In this document: positions 50,316 through 58,902 of the stretch, piece by piece
How the letters are laid out: every line of letters starts with the position of its first letter
Position numbering within the stretch: the first letter of the stretch is position 1
Assembly (NCBI RefSeq): GCF_007483665.1
Contig: NZ_VIQO01000030.1
Span: forward strand, 1-64,000
DNA from: Catellatospora sichuanensis
GTDB lineage: Bacteria; Actinomycetota; Actinomycetes; Mycobacteriales; Micromonosporaceae
Direction of reading: 5' to 3'
DNA length: 64,000 nucleotides
Made by a program: the position numbers and the translations under genes
The notes under the pieces: generated by a model
Told to the model about the DNA's origin: nothing
Seen by the model: only the letters and a program-made list of their open reading frames with translations
The model's database searches: none

Positions 50316-50447
50316 CTGGGGCTGCGCACCACCGCCGAGGGCGTGGAGACCGCCGAGCAGCTCGTCGCGCTGGCCGGCCTCGGGGTGCCGTTCGCGCAGG
50401 GCTTCCACCTCGGCGTCCCTCAGCCGCTGTCGGCCGTGCGGCAGTAG
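50316..50447 (+). pseudogene. Fossil C-terminus of an EAL-domain protein
   Basis: Codes RTTAEGVETAEQLVALAGLG then VPFAQGFHLGVPQP and a stop. This is the conserved C-terminal end of EAL cyclic-di-GMP phosphodiesterases (AEGVETxxQxxxLxxLG, QGxxxGxP). Everything upstream of it is missing and is replaced by the degenerate DoxX patch, so the gene is broken. Confidence 0.75.
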
Positions 50448-50597
50448 TGCAGTCCACCCCGGACGCGGACGGCGCGTCCGAAAGCTGACGGCCGATGGGC
50501 GCGGCAGTGTGGCCGACCGCCGCGTTTCGGTGAGCGCTGGGCTATGTCGTCAAGGCCGCCCCTTTACATGCGTAGATCATCGCCATATCTTATCGTC

Positions 50598-50957
50598 ATG
50601 AGTATCGCTCCTATGAGGATGCGGGAACCGACCTACTTCATCCTGGCGTCGCTTCAGGACGAACCCCTGCACGGCTGGGCCATCATCAAGCGGGCCGACG
50701 AGCTGTCGCGCGGCCAGGTGAAACTCGCCACCGGCACGCTGTACGCGGCCCTCGACCGGCTCGCCGGCGAGCAGCTGGTGCGGGTCTCCGACGAGCAGAT
50801 CGTCAACGGCCGGGCCCGCCGCTACTACACGCTCACCGACGCGGGACTGGTCGCCCTGCGCGAGGAGGCGGCGCGGCTGGCCGACGCGGCCCGGATCGTC
50901 ACCGAACGCGGCCCGGGCACGGTGCGGCCCGTACGCACCGGGGCGGTGCCGGCGTGA
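50598..50957 (+). CDS. PadR-family transcriptional regulator
   Basis: 119 residues with the PadR winged helix: TYFILASLQDEPLHGWAIIK, then GTLYAALDRLAGEQLV and RARRYYTLTDAG. ATG at 50598 lies six bases after TATCTT (50586-50591), so the mRNA may be leaderless. The gene overlaps the downstream membrane protein gene by four bases (GTGA), a common PadR plus membrane partner pair. Confidence 0.88.
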   Translation: MSIAPMRMREPTYFILASLQDEPLHGWAIIKRADELSRGQVKLATGTLYAALDRLAGEQLVRVSDEQIVNGRARRYYTLTDAGLVALREEAARLADAARIVTERGPGTVRPVRTGAVPA

Positions 50958-51916
50958 GCACGGAGATCGAACGCCGCTACGAGCGGCTGCTGTGGCTGTA
51001 CCCGAAGGCCTACCGGCACCACCGCGGCGCGGAGATGCTGGGCACGCTCATGGACGCCGCGGAGAACGGGCAGGGGCGGCCTCCGCGACGCGAGATCGCC
51101 GCGCTGATGCTAGGTGCGCTGCGGGCGCGGGTCGGGTCCGCCGCGGGCCTGCCCGTCGGACAGGCCTGGCTGTCGGCCGTGCGAGTGGCCGCGCTGCTGC
51201 TGCTCGCCTACGGCGCGGCGCTGTCCGCGGCCCGGGCGGGCCGGGTCGTCTTCTCCGACCTGCTGGGTGACGGGCTGCGGCTGGCGTCCGAGCTCGGGTT
51301 CGTCGGCGCGACCGTGGCCGCGGTGCCGGCCCTGTTCCTGGCCGCACGGGGCCGCTACGGGTGGGCCACCGCGCTCGCCGGGGTGGCGTTCACCTGCGAA
51401 CAGTGGGCGCAAATCGGCCCCCATCTTCATTGGTTTATCACATGGGATGGCCAGGAACCCCCGCTGACCGAAGGATGGGCGCAGATCAGCTGGCATCTCC
51501 TCGAGGGCCGGTTGGCGGACTACAAATTCTGGCCGCTGCCGCTGGCGGTCCTGCTGATGCTGCCGCTGCTGCGCCGGCGGCCTGCCGTGCCCGGCACACC
51601 CCTGTGGTGGCTGCTGGCCGTGCCGCTGTCGGTGTTCGTCCTGCCGACGGACTTCGACGCCTCGCTCGGCTGGCAGCCGTTCGCGCTGACGGCCGTCTGC
51701 CTGGGCGCGCTGGTCTGGTCGTTCGTGGATGCGCGGGCGGGCCTGGCGGTGGCGGTGCTGCCGCTGCCGTTGTTCCTGCAGGGCCTGGGTCACCGCTACC
51801 TGCCCAGCCACCAGGGCAACGACTACAGCGTGTTCTGGATCATGGCTCCCGCCGTCGTCACGGCCGTCCTGATCGCCGCCGGTGCGGTGCTGGTGCGCCG
51901 GCAGGCGCGGCTGTGA
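50954..51916 (+). CDS. Membrane protein paired with PadR
   Basis: 320 residues. The N-terminal segment ERRYERLLWLYPKAYRHHRG with a later EMLGTLMDAAENG is a conserved cytoplasmic head found in actinobacterial membrane proteins encoded after PadR genes. About eight transmembrane helices follow. Function unknown; PadR probably controls the pair. Confidence 0.82.
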   Translation: MSTEIERRYERLLWLYPKAYRHHRGAEMLGTLMDAAENGQGRPPRREIAALMLGALRARVGSAAGLPVGQAWLSAVRVAALLLLAYGAALSAARAGRVVFSDLLGDGLRLASELGFVGATVAAVPALFLAARGRYGWATALAGVAFTCEQWAQIGPHLHWFITWDGQEPPLTEGWAQISWHLLEGRLADYKFWPLPLAVLLMLPLLRRRPAVPGTPLWWLLAVPLSVFVLPTDFDASLGWQPFALTAVCLGALVWSFVDARAGLAVAVLPLPLFLQGLGHRYLPSHQGNDYSVFWIMAPAVVTAVLIAAGAVLVRRQARL

Positions 51917-51920
51917 CACC

Positions 51921-51962
51921 GGGGGAGTCGGCGTCGGCCCGCCAGCCGGTGTCGACTCCCCC
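51921..51962. terminator. Hairpin between convergent genes
   Basis: GGGGGAGTCG (51921-51930) pairs with CGACTCCCCC (51953-51962), with further pairing possible inside. It serves the membrane protein gene and the DUF4240 gene. Confidence 0.65.
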
Positions 51963-52000
51963 CGGTACGGCAGACGGAGGCGACGCGTCGAACACCGCGC

Positions 52001-52531
52001 TCAGCCGTCGAAGAGTGCGGCGAGCCTCGGCAGGCGTCGGCGGTCCTCGTCGACGTCCTCGAAGTCCCACCCCGGGCCGAGCTCCGGGTAACGACCGGTG
52101 ACCGCGGGCAGCTCCTGGCCGCCCGCCACGACCTCGTACGCGTCCCACACGACTCCGTACATGGACTCGCATTCGAGGTCGCGCTCGTCAACGGCGGCGG
52201 CATGCCGGACCGCAGGCAGGTCGGCGAGGGTGTCAGGATCCGCCACCGCGCGCTCGAACGCCTCCCGTCCCTGGGTGAGCAGCCAGCCGCGGAAGTACTC
52301 GAAACCGTCGTCGGAGCAGCCACCGTTGATCAGATACGCCGCATGCCACAGGCCCCGCCTGTAGGACTGGGCACGCAGGTCCCACAGCGGTTGTGCCAGC
52401 AGCGCGACCTTCTCCGCGGGCAGGGCGGTCAACAGCGCCAGAGTCCGTTCGGCGACGTCCTCGGCGTCCGACGGGTCGGCCGCCGACTCCCGGGCCTTCT
52501 CGACCACCTGCCAGAACTCCTCGATGCTCAC
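52001..52531 (-). CDS. DUF4240 protein
   Basis: 176 residues (MSIEEFWQVVEKARES start). The block LINGGCSDDGFEYFRGWLLT with GREAFERAVADPDTLADL is diagnostic of DUF4240, a soluble family of unknown function that often accompanies polymorphic-toxin or stress loci. Here no such partner is adjacent. Confidence 0.85.
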   Translation of the reverse strand: MSIEEFWQVVEKARESAADPSDAEDVAERTLALLTALPAEKVALLAQPLWDLRAQSYRRGLWHAAYLINGGCSDDGFEYFRGWLLTQGREAFERAVADPDTLADLPAVRHAAAVDERDLECESMYGVVWDAYEVVAGGQELPAVTGRYPELGPGWDFEDVDEDRRRLPRLAALFDG

Positions 52532-52761
52532 GGTGCAGGAGTATGACAGCGGGCTGGGACATCGCGGCCGGAGCCGGTCGGCCTAAGCCGGGCGGTCGCG
52601 GCAGCTGCCACGAGCCGGGCGATGTTGAGCACGGTCAGAGACGGTACTGCTCGTCACCACCTGATGCGTCGTCGATGAACAGGTACCGAGGTTTACCGTC
52701 GCCAATAATCGACGGGCACCTGAGATTTCGTACAACGCCTGCCTTGCTGCGTAGACCGGCG

Positions 52762-54138
52762 TCACACGGTGGCGAGGGCGTCGCGCAGCTCCTCGGTCTG
52801 GCAGAGATCAGGCCACCGCCGGCTGAGCGTCCGGCTGAGCGTGCGCAGCTCGCCGACGATGCGCGCCGACCCGGTCGTCCGCGCGGCCGATACGCAGCGC
52901 AGGCCAAGGGCCGCGGCGCGTTCCGGATCGGGTTGTGCCGACTTGAGCACCGCGTTGGCCAGCTTGACCCATTGATGGGCCTGATCGCGCTGTAGATGAG
53001 CAGGGGTGTCCGCGATCCGGCGTTCGAGGATGGCGACGGCGGTGTCGGCGTGGCCGCAGTCGCGATAGCCGGTGGCGGACTGCTCCTCCAGCGCGGCGAG
53101 GTCATAGCGATGCAGGTAGACGGGTGCGTTCTCGTCGACGCCATCGGGGTGGTCGTGCAGCAGGTCGGCGGCGACGTCGAGCCGGACGCGGAAGCTGTCG
53201 GCATCACCGTGCATCGCCCATCCGCGTGCTTCCTGCTGGGCGGCGAGCGCGCGTAACCTCGGGCTGATCGGGCCGGGAACACGTTGTGCAGCGGCGGCCA
53301 ACTCGACGACGTCGACCCCGTCGCGGTCGATCATCGCGATGTTGCTCCTGCGGACCAGAAGGTACGCGACGAACGGCTGGTCGCCGATCGCCTGCGCCCA
53401 TTGAGTGGCCCGGTCCGACCAGAAAATCGCCGACGCGACGTCGCCGCAGTCCTGATGCAACCAGCCCGCGAACTCCGCGTACCGGGCGAGCAACCGTAGC
53501 GTCGACTCGCTGGTGCCGGGCCGTCCACCGCGACGCAGCCCATCGAGAATCTCGATCTGCGCGTGAACCTGGCCTAGCAGGGCTCGCGGACCGAGCATCT
53601 TGTCCGCGACGAAGTGCTGTTCGAGCAGCGTGCGGAAGTAGTCGAGCACCTGCGGGTCGGTACGCTGCGGTTCCCCGACCGCCCTGCTGACGCGTTCGGC
53701 CAGGTCGGTATCGGTCAGGTCGGCGCGGAGCGCACCACCGAACGCGCCGGTGGCCATCAGACGGTGGAACTCGCGACGTGACAGGCTCACTCGCGCCTCC
53801 CTTCGGCCTGACAATCGGAACTCCACCGTCACGCTATCGCCGTCGGCGATGGGAAACCCACCGATCAGGCCGGCCGGTGGCATCTCCGCGGGTGTCCCGT
53901 TCGTCGATATCAGCGCTCGCAGCGAGATCAGCAAGCCGTTGGCATTGAGCGCCTGATCCAAGGAGGGCACCAGTTCGGGGTCGATCAGGTGTTCGCCGCG
54001 TTCCACCCGGGAGATGCGGCTGTAGTCGTAAAGGCTGCGTTCGCCGAGATCGCGGAGCGACAGTCCCGCCTGCCGGCGCAGGTGGCGAAGGACCAGGCCG
54101 AAGAGTCGGCGTACCGCATCGCTGTCCTGGCCGGTCAC
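52762..54138 (-). CDS. XRE-family regulator with TPR-like domain
   Basis: 458 residues. An XRE-type HTH (about 10-70; LGLVLRHLRRQAGLSLRDLG, then SRISRVERGEHLI) is followed by an alpha-helical TPR-like region (about 190-458), the layout of peptide- or ligand-responsive regulators in actinomycetes. I chose GTG at 54138 because GAGGAGG lies five bases upstream; the ATG at 54195 has no ribosome site. It is divergent from a small Cys-rich protein gene, a pairing that looks functional. Confidence 0.88.
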   Translation of the reverse strand: MTGQDSDAVRRLFGLVLRHLRRQAGLSLRDLGERSLYDYSRISRVERGEHLIDPELVPSLDQALNANGLLISLRALISTNGTPAEMPPAGLIGGFPIADGDSVTVEFRLSGRREARVSLSRREFHRLMATGAFGGALRADLTDTDLAERVSRAVGEPQRTDPQVLDYFRTLLEQHFVADKMLGPRALLGQVHAQIEILDGLRRGGRPGTSESTLRLLARYAEFAGWLHQDCGDVASAIFWSDRATQWAQAIGDQPFVAYLLVRRSNIAMIDRDGVDVVELAAAAQRVPGPISPRLRALAAQQEARGWAMHGDADSFRVRLDVAADLLHDHPDGVDENAPVYLHRYDLAALEEQSATGYRDCGHADTAVAILERRIADTPAHLQRDQAHQWVKLANAVLKSAQPDPERAAALGLRCVSAARTTGSARIVGELRTLSRTLSRRWPDLCQTEELRDALATV

Positions 54139-54325
54139 AACGACCTCCTCTGCATCCGTCGTTGCCGATGTTGCCGCAACAGCGAACCGGTTCACAAGCT
54201 CGGTCGGGGACGAGACGCTGATCAGGCAGCGGCTTCTCCCGGCTCGCGCTGCCGGAGGTCCCGCGATGGTTCACGCACCGCGCCGCGTGCCGTCGCGGGA
54301 CCTCGCGTCAACTAGGAGGGGCTCG

Positions 54326-54628
54326 ATGATGACAGCCGACCAGTTCGTCGCGTATGCCCACCAGCAGATCTCCGCGGCAGAGCAGATCCTGTCCGAACAC
54401 GTCAGGGTTGGCGCTGGGATGTGCCGGTGTGGCCGGTCGTGGCCATGCCCGGTGGCGGCGTCGTGCGCGCAGATGCGCGATCATTACGCGGCGCGGGTGG
54501 CATTGGTCGAGGCGACTCAAGTGCTGCCTGTGATCCGGCGTGACCGGCCGCGCAAGCAGGGGTGTAGGCGGCGGCTGGCTGGTCTTCTTTCCCGCCTGAC
54601 ACATTGGTGCGGCCCGAGGACCCGGTGA
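54326..54628 (+). CDS. Small Cys-rich protein paired with XRE/TPR regulator
   Basis: 100 residues. N-terminal helix (TADQFVAYAHQQISAAEQIL), then CRCGRSWPCPVAASC, a four-Cys cluster that could bind zinc or iron-sulfur, then a helix and a basic tail. AGGAGGGG precedes ATG 54326. No named family recognised. Divergent from the XRE/TPR gene by 187 bases; its 3' end overlaps the start of the region that is duplicated at 50.2 kb. Confidence 0.65.
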   Translation: MMTADQFVAYAHQQISAAEQILSEHVRVGAGMCRCGRSWPCPVAASCAQMRDHYAARVALVEATQVLPVIRRDRPRKQGCRRRLAGLLSRLTHWCGPRTR

Positions 54629-54631
54629 TTT

Positions 54632-54674
54632 CGGCCTGCCCTCGCCTGGCTGCGGCCGCTGCGAGGGCAGGCCG
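54632..54674 (-). terminator. 14-bp hairpin terminator of the doxX-like gene
   Basis: CGGCCTGCCCTCGC (54632-54645) pairs perfectly with GCGAGGGCAGGCCG (54661-54674), six bases beyond the DoxX stop. It also lies four bases after the end of the Cys-rich gene, so it can serve both strands. Confidence 0.8.
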
Positions 54675-54680
54675 GGTGCT

Positions 54681-55046
54681 TCAGAGCCAGGTCGTGCCCA
54701 GCCAGGCGGTCGCGGCGGCGGCCACGAGCAGAGCGATGTTGAGGCCGATCAGGCGGGCCTCGCCGCGAGACAGGTGGACCGCGATGCCGCCGACCTGGAT
54801 CAGGACCAGGCCGATCGCGGCGGCGACGGCGAGCCAGGTCGCGATTCCGGTCAGCGGCGGCAGGATCAGCCCGGCCGCGCCGAGGATCTCCAGCGCCCCG
54901 ATGGTCCTGACCAGCGGCATCGGGACGCGGTCGACCCAGCCCATCATCGGCTGGAGCTGCTCCTGGCTCTGCGCGACCTTCTTGCCGCCGGCGTAGAGGT
55001 AGAACATCGCGAGCAGCGCCGCGACGATCCAGTAGGCGAGTTCCAT
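54681..55046 (-). CDS. DoxX-family membrane protein (1)
   Basis: 121 residues, four transmembrane helices. LAMFYLYAGGKKVAQSQEQL and VRTIGALEILGAAGLILPPL are DoxX family landmarks. DoxX-like proteins are linked to quinone/thiol redox homeostasis in the membrane. Divergent from an HxlR regulator across 129 bases, its likely controller. Confidence 0.88.
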   Translation of the reverse strand: MELAYWIVAALLAMFYLYAGGKKVAQSQEQLQPMMGWVDRVPMPLVRTIGALEILGAAGLILPPLTGIATWLAVAAAIGLVLIQVGGIAVHLSRGEARLIGLNIALLVAAAATAWLGTTWL

Positions 55047-55175
55047 GGGGGCTCCCTCGGTGACGAAACGTGGGGGTGAGCAGGACGGTTACCATCCGGA
55101 AGTTGCTACATGATGCGTCACCGTCGAACTGCTTACAAAAGGCACATGTGTGTGCGTGAGGCACAGGGAGTTGTC

Positions 55176-55553
55176 ATGTCGGAGTACGAGCACACGTGCA
55201 TGATCCGGGGAGACGGCGGCCAGACGATCAGGGCGATCCTCGATCAGATCTGCAACAAATGGACGCTGCTAATCGTGGCGACCCTCGATCAGGGCACGTT
55301 GCGCTTCACTGAACTGCACCAGCAGATACCGGGGATTTCCCAGCGAATGCTGACGCTGACCCTGCGCAACCTCGAACGTGACGGTTTGGTGGCTCGGACG
55401 GTGTTCGCAGCGGTCCCGCCCCGGGTGGAGTACGCACTGACCGACACCGGCACGAGCCTCATCCCGCCTGCGCTTGCGCTGGCGGGATGGGCCATCGAGC
55501 ACGTCCCGCACATCGAGGCCAGCCGGGCCGCCTACCAGGCGCGGACAGGGTGA
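55176..55553 (+). CDS. HxlR-family transcriptional regulator
   Basis: 125 residues. EYEHTC at the start has the N-terminal Cys common in redox-sensing HxlR proteins, then ICNKWTLLIVATLDQGTLRF and ISQRMLTLTLRNLERDGLV form the winged helix. CAGGGAG lies five bases before ATG 55176. The divergent doxX gene is the probable target. Confidence 0.9.
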   Translation: MSEYEHTCMIRGDGGQTIRAILDQICNKWTLLIVATLDQGTLRFTELHQQIPGISQRMLTLTLRNLERDGLVARTVFAAVPPRVEYALTDTGTSLIPPALALAGWAIEHVPHIEASRAAYQARTG

Positions 55554-55586
55554 TCCGGGCGGGGCTCCGCATGACAGGATGGCCCG

Positions 55587-56066
55587 ATGCCCGTCGTGGA
55601 GGCCGTCGCGATCGTTCCCGTCCCGCCCGCGGTCGCGTTCGCGGTGTCGCAGACCACCGGTGAGACGCGCTACCGCTGGGATCCGTTCGTGCGCGAGCAG
55701 CACCTGCTCGACGGCGCGGCCCGGCCCGGCAAGGGCGTACGCACGTTCACCCGGTCCCGGCACGGCCTGACCATGGTCAGCGAGTACGTCTCCTACGCCC
55801 CGCCCACCAACGTGGGCATGAAGATGGTCCGGGGGCCGTGGTTCTTCGAGATGATGGCCGGCGGCTGGCGCTTCGCTCCGGCACAGGAGCCGGGTTATAC
55901 GGTCGCTACGTGGCGTTACCACTTCCGCACCCGGCCGGCGCTGATCCGACCGATCGCCGACTGGATCGGCGTGTGGCTGCTCGGCCGGGACATCCGCCGC
56001 CGCATCGCGGGTTTCGCGCGGGGCTGCGAGGATCCGGCGGTGCTGGCGGCGGTCGACGCAGGCTGA
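55587..56066 (+). CDS. SRPBCC-family (START-like) protein
   Basis: 159 residues. VEAVAIVPVPPAVAFAVSQT begins the beta-grip fold, with ETRYRWDPFVREQHLLDGA and a terminal amphipathic helix, as in polyketide-cyclase/dehydrase-like lipid or ligand binding proteins. Follows the HxlR gene by 33 bases on the same strand, so it could be co-transcribed. Ligand unknown. Confidence 0.78.
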   Translation: MPVVEAVAIVPVPPAVAFAVSQTTGETRYRWDPFVREQHLLDGAARPGKGVRTFTRSRHGLTMVSEYVSYAPPTNVGMKMVRGPWFFEMMAGGWRFAPAQEPGYTVATWRYHFRTRPALIRPIADWIGVWLLGRDIRRRIAGFARGCEDPAVLAAVDAG

Positions 56067-56097
56067 GACCGTCGCCGGTCCGCTGTACGATCCGCCG

Positions 56098-56460
56098 ATG
56101 ACCGAGCAAAGCGTGCTGCTCCGCTTCTCCTTCCACGAACACGACTGGGACGAGTCCATCGAAGGCGTCGAGGCCATGGAGGCCGAGCTGCTGCGCCGCG
56201 CGGCCGACGGACAGTGGCAGGAGGTCGCCGACGACGAGCCGGACGAACTGGCCACGTTCGACGAGCTGGCGCAGCGGGCCGAGGAGGTCGTCGTCGGTGA
56301 GTGGGAGATGCCCGTGGAGGCGGTCCGGCTGCCCATGGACAAGCTCCGTGCGATCATCGCCGACGGCGGCTGGACGTTCGTCGCCGCCGAGTTCTCCGAC
56401 TTCGAAGGTCACCACAACGACACCGAGCTGACGGTGAAGCTGGTCCGTGATCGCGGGTAG
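56098..56460 (+). CDS. Acidic hypothetical protein
   Basis: 120 residues, very acidic, no recognised family. SVLLRFSFHEHDWDESIEGV and ELTVKLVRDRG suggest a small alpha/beta fold. ATG at 56098, 31 bases after the SRPBCC gene. A strong terminator follows. Confidence 0.7.
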   Translation: MTEQSVLLRFSFHEHDWDESIEGVEAMEAELLRRAADGQWQEVADDEPDELATFDELAQRAEEVVVGEWEMPVEAVRLPMDKLRAIIADGGWTFVAAEFSDFEGHHNDTELTVKLVRDRG

Positions 56461-56473
56461 CGGCATCGCCGGC

Positions 56474-56511
56474 GCGTCGGCCTGTCCGGTCTCGGTCGGA
56501 CAGGCCGACGC
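56474..56511. terminator. 15-bp bidirectional terminator
   Basis: Bases 56474-56488 (GCGTCGGCCTGTCCG) pair perfectly with 56497-56511 over an eight-base loop, followed by TGTTTC. It sits between convergent genes. Confidence 0.88.
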
Positions 56512-56523
56512 TGTTTCATCAGG

Positions 56524-56868
56524 TCAGGCCGCGATCCGCAGGACGAGAGCGGCGGCGGCAAGGGCCAGGAACGCCACCGGCAGCCCGAAGTCGTGGTAGC
56601 GGCCCCGCACGTGGGCGGCGATGGCGCCGAGGAAGAACAGCACCAGCCCCGTGGCCGCGGCGATGCCCAGCGCGGGCAGCGCGATCCCCGCCAGCAGCCC
56701 CAGCGCCCCGGCGGCCTTGAGTGTCCCGAGCGCGGTCATCCACGACTGCGGCACGCCGGCCTGGTCCATGGCGACGGCGACCCGCTCGAAGCGGGCGAAG
56801 TCGCAGCCGGCCGAGAACAGGTTCGCGGCCGCCGCCATCGCTGTCACGGTCAGGTAGAGCGCGTACAT
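56524..56868 (-). CDS. DoxX-like membrane protein (2)
   Basis: 114 residues, four transmembrane helices. FSAGCDFARFERVAVAMDQ, then LGTLKAAGALGLLAGI resemble the DoxX_2 branch. It ends five bases after, and is transcribed with, the NAD(P)-binding protein gene upstream, both probably controlled by the divergent MarR. Confidence 0.8.
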   Translation of the reverse strand: MYALYLTVTAMAAAANLFSAGCDFARFERVAVAMDQAGVPQSWMTALGTLKAAGALGLLAGIALPALGIAAATGLVLFFLGAIAAHVRGRYHDFGLPVAFLALAAAALVLRIAA

Positions 56869-56873
56869 GGCGG

Positions 56874-57539
56874 CTACCGGGCGATGCCGACGGTCTGGCC
56901 GACGGTCTCCGGCCGGGCGAGCGCGTCGAGCATGCAGTGCGCCACGTCGGCGCGGGAGACCGTGACGCCGCCGCGGATGTTGCGTCCCAGTGCGGTGCGG
57001 TAGGCGGGTGTGCGCGGCCCGTCGGTCAGGCGCGGCGGGCGCACCGAGGTCCAGTGAAGGCTGCTGTCGCGCAGCACGTCCTCCATCACTGCCAGGTCGT
57101 CGTAGTGCTTGCGCAGCGCGGCCTTGACGAGCGGTCCGGCCACGTATCGCATGAACAGGCCGTCGCCGGGGTCGTGCCGGGGCGGGTGCGGCCGGCCGGG
57201 GGAGGGCACGGTGGCGACCGGCGCGGCGCTGACGACCACGATGCGGTGTACGCCGGTGGCGGCCATCGCCGCGACGATGGCGCGTGTGCCCGGGGCGGTG
57301 ATCCCGGCGTCGGCCGTGGTGCGCGGCCCGAGGGCCGACAGCACGGCGTCCGCGCCGGACACCGCGTCCTTCAGTGCGGCCGGGTCGGGCGCGGACAGGT
57401 CGGCGGTGACCGCGCGGACGCCGGACGGCAGCCGCCGCGGGTCGCGCACCACCGCCGTGACCTGGTGACCGGCGGCGGTGGCCTGGTCCACCAGTTGCCG
57501 GCCGATGCCCCCGGTCGCCGCGAATATGGTGAGTCTCAT
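56874..57539 (-). CDS. NAD(P)-binding Rossmann protein (SDR-like, NmrA type)
   Basis: 221 residues. MRLTIFAATGGIGRQLVDQA carries the GxxGxxG dinucleotide motif in atypical SDR form, with VTAVVRDP and HRIVVVSAAPV landmarks of NAD(P)H-binding SDR_a5 proteins (flavin reductase/NmrA-like). Such proteins sense or use NADPH. GGAAGGA precedes ATG 57539. Divergent from the MarR gene. Confidence 0.88.
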   Translation of the reverse strand: MRLTIFAATGGIGRQLVDQATAAGHQVTAVVRDPRRLPSGVRAVTADLSAPDPAALKDAVSGADAVLSALGPRTTADAGITAPGTRAIVAAMAATGVHRIVVVSAAPVATVPSPGRPHPPRHDPGDGLFMRYVAGPLVKAALRKHYDDLAVMEDVLRDSSLHWTSVRPPRLTDGPRTPAYRTALGRNIRGGVTVSRADVAHCMLDALARPETVGQTVGIAR

Positions 57540-57589
57540 CGTCAGTTCCTTCCTTGCGGCGTGATCGCCGCCCAACCGAAGCCGGTTCC

Positions 57590-57640
57590 CGTACAATATG
57601 AGAATCGTATTACTTCAGTCTGAGGTTCGTACAATATGAG
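57590..57640. promoter_or_regulatory. Direct-repeat operator CGTACAATATGAG (two copies)
   Basis: Identical 13-bp copies at 57590-57602 and 57628-57640, 38 bases apart. Each holds TACAAT, a good -10 box. The start codon of the MarR gene (57636) is inside the second copy, so binding there would block both transcription and the start region. Confidence 0.7.
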
Positions 57641-58118
57641 TTCCGTAACACCTGGCGACGCGCGTGCACGACGGCGGCTCACCAACGAGATCAAGGGCGA
57701 CCTGCGCGAGCTGCGCAACCAGCTCGCCATGCTCAACCGGCAGGTCGGGGCACGCCTGGAGCTCAACGACGTCGACATGGACTGCCTCGACCTGATCAGC
57801 CGGCACGGGCCGTTGAGTCCCAGCGCCGTCGCACGCCGGGCCGGGCTGCACCCGGCCACCATGACCGGCATCCTCGACCGGCTCGAACGCGCGGGCTGGG
57901 TGGCCCGCGAACGCGACCCGGCCGACCGCCGCGGTGTCACCGTGCGCGCCCTGCCCGACCGCGCCGGCGAGATGTACGGCCTGCTGGCGGGCATGAACTC
58001 CGCCATGGACGACATCTGCGCCGGCTACACCGACGCGGAACTGGACGTCGTCGCCGGCTTTCTCAGCCGCGCCATCGAGGCCGGCCGCGGAGCCACCGAG
58101 GAGCTGGCGGGCAGCTGA
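57636..58118 (+). CDS. MarR-family transcriptional regulator
   Basis: 160 residues. SPSAVARRAGLHPATMTGIL and DRLERAGWVARERDPADRRG form helix-turn-helix and wing. No Cys suitable for redox sensing is evident in the N-terminus. It is divergent from the NAD(P)-binding and DoxX-like genes and is their likely repressor. Confidence 0.92.
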   Translation: MSSVTPGDARARRRLTNEIKGDLRELRNQLAMLNRQVGARLELNDVDMDCLDLISRHGPLSPSAVARRAGLHPATMTGILDRLERAGWVARERDPADRRGVTVRALPDRAGEMYGLLAGMNSAMDDICAGYTDAELDVVAGFLSRAIEAGRGATEELAGS

Positions 58119-58241
58119 CGGCTCTCCCGGTGGCTGCAGTGGCGGAAAGGGCATGCCGGGCCGCACTCTTGCCGCGCAGGTTACCTGACCGGGGCCTGGC
58201 CCCGCGGCCACAACGGACCGCGGGAGCCGACCGCACGATGT

Positions 58242-58847
58242 TCAGGCGAGCTGGCCGACGGCGTCCACCAGGAGCCATACTCCGAACAGGACGAACAGCG
58301 CGGCCGCGCCGTAGCGCACGGCCCGCTCCGGCAGGCTGCGGCCCAGCCACCTGCCGACCAGGATGGCCAGCGCGTCCGCGGCGACCATGCCCACCGTCGA
58401 GCCGAACCAGGTGCCGAACCAGCCGTGCTGCGTGGCCAGGGTGATCGTCGCCAGCATCGTCTTGTCGCCGAGTTCGGCGAGGAAGAACGCACCGCCCACG
58501 GCCCACAGCGCCGACTTTCCGCCGCGTTGGGCCTTGGACTTCTCCTCCTCGGTGAGACTGTCGCCGCGCAGCGTCCAGGCGGCGAACGCCAGGAACGCCA
58601 GGCCCGCCGCCAGCGCGATCCAGCCGGTCGGCAGCGCGCTGCCCAGCCCGACCCCGACCCCGACCGACACCAGGTGCACCACGGCGGTGGCGATGGTGAT
58701 GCCGGTCAGCACGATGCCGGTGCGGTAGCGGGTGGCGAACGTCATCGCCATCAACTGCGACTTGTCACCGAGCTCGGCCACGAAGATCACGCCGAAACTG
58801 ATCGCCAGAGCGGCGAGGAAACCTTCCACTTTGTCCTCCCGGGACAT
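58242..58847 (-). CDS. GDT1/UPF0016-family manganese exporter
   Basis: 201 residues, six transmembrane helices in two repeats. Each repeat has the family motif: VAELGDKSQL near residue 25 and LAELGDKTML near 120. GDT1/MneA proteins export Mn2+ and protect from manganese excess. A longer frame to 58919 would translate through the riboswitch, so I chose ATG 58847. The manganese riboswitch upstream supports the function strongly. Confidence 0.92.
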   Translation of the reverse strand: MSREDKVEGFLAALAISFGVIFVAELGDKSQLMAMTFATRYRTGIVLTGITIATAVVHLVSVGVGVGLGSALPTGWIALAAGLAFLAFAAWTLRGDSLTEEEKSKAQRGGKSALWAVGGAFFLAELGDKTMLATITLATQHGWFGTWFGSTVGMVAADALAILVGRWLGRSLPERAVRYGAAALFVLFGVWLLVDAVGQLA

Positions 58848-58902
58848 GTTCACCGGGTGGAAGGCGCGCGCGACGACCTCGACCCGGCATGGACTGCCTG
58901 AG

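Noticed and set aside
52583..52765. A small minus-strand frame starting at the stop codon of the XRE/TPR gene
   Set aside because: The start overlaps as in an operon, but third positions are not GC-rich and no family is recognised, so it was not called a gene.
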